Assembly (NCBI RefSeq): GCF_004798865.1
Contig: NW_025335268.1
Location: forward strand, 109,942,606-110,006,605
Reading direction: 5' to 3'
Source: Varanus komodoensis
Lineage: Eukaryota > Chordata > Lepidosauria > Squamata > Varanidae
Length of the DNA stretch: 64,000 bases
Translations under genes and position numbers: made by a program
Shown here: positions 52,601-58,600 of the stretch, piece after piece
Position numbering within the stretch: the stretch's first letter is position 1
Layout: the number at the start of each line of letters is the position of its first letter
Notes under the pieces: generated by a model
Told to the model about the DNA's origin: nothing
Seen by the model: only the letters and a program-made list of their open reading frames with translations
Database searches by the model: none

Positions 52601-55600
52601 AACAGGCACGTGTTTTGGATGGAAACTGGCTGAGTACGCCCTCTGTAAGAAGTAAACTAACAGTACCAGCAAGCCATGTGTCACTTTGTGGTCTTATTCC
52701 CGGGAAAGAATTAGAAAAGAGATGACATTTAGCATCTCTGATTTTAAATTGTGTTTAAAGTATTAATAGCAATATCATTCTTTGATTCAACATACAGTGG
52801 TACCTTGGCTCACGAACACCTCAGTTCATGACCAAATCTGGTCATGAACAGAAATTTAGGAAAACTTTTTCCTCAGGTTGTGAACTCCACATCAGGTGAC
52901 AATCGCAGGCACACTTGGGGGGGCGGGGGGGAGATGGCCGCGATCACGGTCATGCTTCTGCAGGGAGGACAGGCGCAATCACGGTCCCCTCCTGAGCACA
53001 GCCGCAATTGCGCCCGTCTCCCCCACACGAGCGTACCTGCGATCATGCCCATCTCCCCCACACGAGTGTGCCCATGATCGTGCCCGTCTCCCTGGCATGG
53101 GTGTGCCCATGATCGCGCCCATCTCACCCCCCACGTGCCCACGATCATGCCCATCTTCCCTGTGATTAAAAAAAAATATTTACAGAACAGATTAACCTTA
53201 TTTATATTGAACCTTATGGGGAAATTTGACTTGGCTCATGACCAATTTGGGTTGTGACCAGACTCGTGGATTATGTTCATGAGCCAAGGTACCACTGTAT
53301 AGTTTGGATTACCTCACATTACATCCTAGTGGTGTACATATACTGGTTTTACAGGTGCCCATGCCAGTGTTAAGAACACAACTGGTTTTCTATCACTTCC
53401 CAGACAAGCAAACCTGTGAGGAAGAGGAAGGCAAGGGCATATGTTTGTACTTTGTCAGGGGGCCTGAATGATTTGTTTGTTGCGGGTATTGATATGTCAC
53501 CTTTCAGGATGAACTTTCTTCCAAGCAGCTTACAAGTAACATCAATATAATGAAGTCACCTTGACAAATCAACACCCAGTGGGTCCTTCTCACAGAGGAA
53601 GTGGCCCTGTGGGGGATCTTCTTGGCAGTAACTTAATTTACCTCCCCCTCTTCCCTGGGATCCTTCCCACAGGTCTGTTGATGGTAGATGGCCTTGTGGC
53701 AGGTGGAGGAAGGGTGTCCAGTGGAACAGACCATGAAATAGGCCACTTTCTCATCACCCAAAAAGAGGACACCCATTTGCATCACACTTGATAATTCTTT
53801 CTAAATATGCACATACTAATTTATCTGTACAGCTGCATATTTAGAAATAATTACCATTTAAACAGAAATGTTTACTGCTATGCACCTTAGCACAGCAGTA
53901 AACACACTGTTATCCACGTGCTGACTGCTGATGGACAACTTCAAGGCCCCACTCTTTCTCTTTCTGATTTAGACTACTTTTGTACTGGACAGCTCTAATA
54001 AATAGAAACTAGGACAGCAGGATAGCTGTCCACCTTCTTCTGAAGTCTCTTCTGCAGCCCCATGCAATCCTTTCTACCAGACTTTTGATTGTAGATGGTC
54101 CTGTTGGGAGCTTTGACCCTTTACAAGAGAATGAATGAGTTACCACAACACTTGCAAAAGACTGGTTAGCACTATTATCACATTTGTGCCGTCTTTTGCG
54201 GTGAAAGAAAGAAGGTAAGAGAGTGATAAACCCGTGACCATGGCTCCACAATGCCACTTGGGCATCTCTGAAATGGCTATCACTAGTGATGGCAAGGGCT
54301 AGATTGCAAACAGTGGCAGGAGATATTGCTAGCATTGCAAGGTGCTCAGCTAGCTGATCCGTGAAACCCACAATGGAATTTCTGCATGGGTTCAACATGA
54401 CACAAGTACCCATGGTGTATCTAGCAACCCTTAGCACAAGCCATGGGTTGTCCAGCTGGCATGCTGCTGAAAAATATTCCACCTTGCAGGAAGTTCTTTG
54501 AGTTTGGACAGCACAACTCACCATGGCTAATTATACTCAATGAATTTGGACAGCACAACTCAGCTTGGCTAATTACCCTCAATGTATTGTTACGTCAAGC
54601 AGGCCAGGTTAATGATTCTAATATTTCAGGCTGTTCAGTTTAGAAAAAAGGCAAGTAATGCAGGACATTATAGAGGTATATAGAATTATGCATGACATAG
54701 TGAAAGTAGATAGGAAGACTTTCTCCTCTCTTATAATAGTAGAGTTCAGTTATCCAATGGGATACTTGGACAGATGAACAGAAGGAATTCTTCAGACAGT
54801 GCATAATTAAACTAGGGAATTTGCCATGACAAGATGTTGTGATGGCATGAAAAGGGGATTAGATTGATTCACGGAGGATAAGGCAATCAGTTGCACCTAT
54901 TCATGATGACTACATGCTGCCTCCAGTCTTAAGAACAGAACACTGCTGAAGACCAGTCCCTGGGGAACAGCAATGGAAATAGGCATTTACCCTTATGCCC
55001 AGTTTTGACTTCCCATGGTTATTTGGTTGGCTATTGTAGGAAACACACTGGCAAAGGTTGCTGGCTAGGTAGGTCCTTAGCTTCATCCCACAGAGGTTTC
55101 CTGATGTTCTTCTGATTGATTTGTACAGAATTGTTCTGTTCTTTCTTTGGTTGGTTGGTTTCATTTTGAGGAGTTATTTTTTAAAATGGAAGAATAAATT
55201 TACTGCATTTACCACTTTCATAAACTTAGATGATCTAAGTTTGCCTGATCCAGTGCATGTTTTCTGACTCATGTTGACAGAGTGAGATCATTTTTCATCA
55301 TAAGGAATCCTAATTTTGTAACATTTTTAACTGCATTGCATTTAATGAATCAGTTGCCTGGCAATGACTTAAGTACAGGCAGAAGGGAGGGTTATTCCCA
55401 TGCAGAAGCTTTTTCTTTCATGTTTAGCATTGAGGTATATGCTAAAATTATGCAAAATTAATAAATAGAACACTGGCTAAAAAGAACTGATATGCAGTGT
55501 TATGTCCCATCTATCATGCTTTTGCAGGATCTCTCCTAACGTTCAGTATCCTAAGTAAGGGACACGACAAGGTATTAATTAAATAAATTCAGTGTCCTTA

Positions 55601-58600
55601 CCAGAGTCCTTTCTATAATTGTCTCCCACAGAGGATGAGCAGAGAGAAAAATCAATGTCCCATCATACAGTCCAGCAGCTGCTTATAGAAAAAGAGCAAG
55701 CACTAGCGGACCTGAACTCTGTGGAAAAATCACTAGCGGATCTCTTTAGAAGATACGAAAAAATGAAAGAAGTTCTTGAAGGGTTTAGGAAGGTAAGATA
55801 TGTTGAAGAAGCATTCGTTGCTTTTGGCTTAATTCAGAGTTCCAAGTGCACCAAGGTGTGCATGCAGAATTCTTGTCCCAGGGCTCTATATTCATATTAG
55901 TTTGACACAACTCCATTTTATGTGCATATCTGATTCTTATATTCAAATAAGGGGAAACACACTAGAGGCTGAGGGAATGTCTGGTGTGCATTGACCAAAG
56001 TCTCACTTTTTCTTATGAGACACTTGGAGTTATAACCACGTATGGACCATTTGTCAGGCTTGTAGTCTGAAGCATGGCTTGACCTGGTTACTGGAGTTAC
56101 CAGGTCAAGCCCAGCTCGAGGGATGTACAAGTGGGATAATCCCATGCACACCCCTCAGCTCCAGTCAAAGGAGATAAATAACCTCCTTGCACCAGTGGGC
56201 CAGAGCAGGTTGGGACTCCCAAATCGCCCAATGGTCCTATGATCCCAAAACGGCACCCTATGCTAGGGTTTGATAATAGGAGCTGAGTTAGGCTCCCCTC
56301 CTGGTTGAGCAAGTAGCATACCCGATCCCCAACAGGAGTTGGATCAGAAAACACTTTAGGCTATTCTTCCTGAAACAAAAGAAATTTTCCTGGAAGATAT
56401 CTTCTGTGTGATTCAAAACAAGTCAACTAGAGAGTTTTTATCCATTCAGTGAGTTTTCAAAGTAATCTCAGAAGTGTGTGTGGGTGTACATGCTAACTTT
56501 CTGAAATAATTTCTGGAGAAAGTAGCTTTTGTTAAGGGGCAGGGAGGAGAGAGGAGTGAATGCCTAGTCTGAACTGCAACTTGCATACATTGTGTTAGCT
56601 ATAGATTGAACTCCAGTTGAACTGTCTGTTTCCTCCACCTTCAGGAAAGTGGTATGCCATTCGAAACAGCAGACTGAATTTGATCAGGAAATGTAAAATT
56701 GCTGTAAGTGCACCAATGGGGCTCTTCTATTAATTCTTATTCTCTCCCTTAAGAATGAAGAAGTATTAAAGAAGTGTGCACAAGAATATTTATCAAGAGT
56801 GAAAAAGGAAGAACAGAGATACCATGCTCTTAAAATTCATGCAGAGGAAAAACTGGACAGGTATTTTACCAGGGGCTGGGAGAAATCCTGGAGCTGAAGT
56901 TAAGGCTGATTTCAGTCTTCACTCCTTGGTCTTTGTTGCCATCTGAAATCCCTCAGGGCTGTTAAGAAGCATGCTGTATGTATGACTCTGCCCCTTAACC
57001 TACTTTCCACACATTTGTCCATTTTGCATGATTGTGTCAGTCCAAGAGTTGCCTGCACCACTGAATGTGCAGGAATCCTACTCAGCCCTTCTTGCTCCCC
57101 TTCTCCATCCAAGGGCTCACTAGGCATTGCCAGCAAATGGGAAAATGTGGCCTTCCGGATGTTCTTGGATTGCTGCTCCCATTCGGCACTAGGCAGCATA
57201 GCCAATGATGAGGGTTGCTGGGAATTGCACTGCAGTAACATCTGGAGAGCCACAGGCTTGGAACAACATCCACAAAACCTGCTTAAAAAAAAAAATCTTG
57301 TGAAGGCACACCTCTAAATCCAGTATCAAATTCAGTATTCACAGGGTATGATTGTGGAAAGCATATTTTTCATGATTGTTGATCTTGTGGGTGAAATATC
57401 ATTTTCTCCTAGCAGCTTATAGCTCTCAGGCCCAACTTTCCAAGACATGTAACAAGCTAGCAAATTGCCCCATTATAGCACTCCACTACCCACTTTAGTG
57501 CTATCTGCAGGCACCCAACAATATCTCTTCAGCGCTTGCCCTAACAGCCATCTGTTTCTATAGAGCCAACGCTGAAATTGCACAAGTCCGTGGCAAGGCT
57601 CAGCAAGAACAAGCAGCTTACCAAGCCAGTCTTCGTAAAGAGCAGCTGAAAGTGGATGCATTGGAAAGAACACTGGAACAAAAGGTATCTTTTTGTAAGC
57701 CGTTCTGAGGCTTGTGCAAAGGACGGGGTAGACATGTTTTAAATAAACTCATGGTGAATTGGTCTATGAATCCCCTTGCAGAGGGAATATTGTGTTGCTA
57801 CTGGATCATTGGACACCCCACAGTTGAGCTTACCACGAAGTTTTCTGTGCATTGTTGCATGTGCCATCGATGCTTGCATCACATGATGCAACAAGACTGA
57901 TTTGATCACCATTTCAGTAAATCTGGAAGAGTTACTCTCTCTGGGATTCAAATGAAAAGTGGTGTCCATGTGACATACTGTATACCATCTGGAGGTTGAC
58001 AGTAGCGCCACACAGCTACTATAAGAATTGGATTCCATAGACAGGGTTGAATCCAGACTTAGCCACACTAAGACTGGATCCATTATAACACAACCTTTAA
58101 GTCCATTGATTTCAAGTCTCTTAACTAAGTTGGGATCCAACCAGTATTATATAATATATAATAATATAGTATTATTCTCAAACTAGTTAATCTACACGGA
58201 TCTCATTTTCTAGTCTCAGAGCTTAGCAAAGTTAATCTTTGGAAATTTGTGGAGCGCTCATCTTGTATAAAATCCAGTAAAGTTGCAGGCTGGGTTCACA
58301 CATTGTGCTAAAGTTTTCAACATTCCTGTATCTAATTGTCTCTCTGGACTGACTCAAATCTTTAAGAAAAGATTAAAGCATGCAGTGATATCCGTAATTA
58401 TGACAGGCGCTGAGTGATGCTGCACCTTCAGATCAACATACATCCCTTGAGGAGGTGAAGAGGTTTCACTGCTACCTCTGATTGCTTCTGTGCGCCTTCT
58501 TTGGGGTCTCTGTGCATCACGTGTATGGGCCCTGTACATGTGTGGAGCCTGTTTCAAGAAGCTTCTAAAGCTAAGATTTATTTGGAAGAACTGCTCCCTG

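Larger units (their letters stand above)
46306..55631. other. TACC2: TACC2 intron, 9.3 kb
   Basis: It holds a GGAT microsatellite, a fold-back element, a pogo-like element with minisatellite, an unexplained open frame and a CR1-type tail, listed separately. In 46400-47800, 48750-52200 and 55000-55600 I see nothing assignable beyond simple runs, such as poly(C) at 48551-48563 and (GTTT)n near 49842-49860. Confidence 0.6.
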
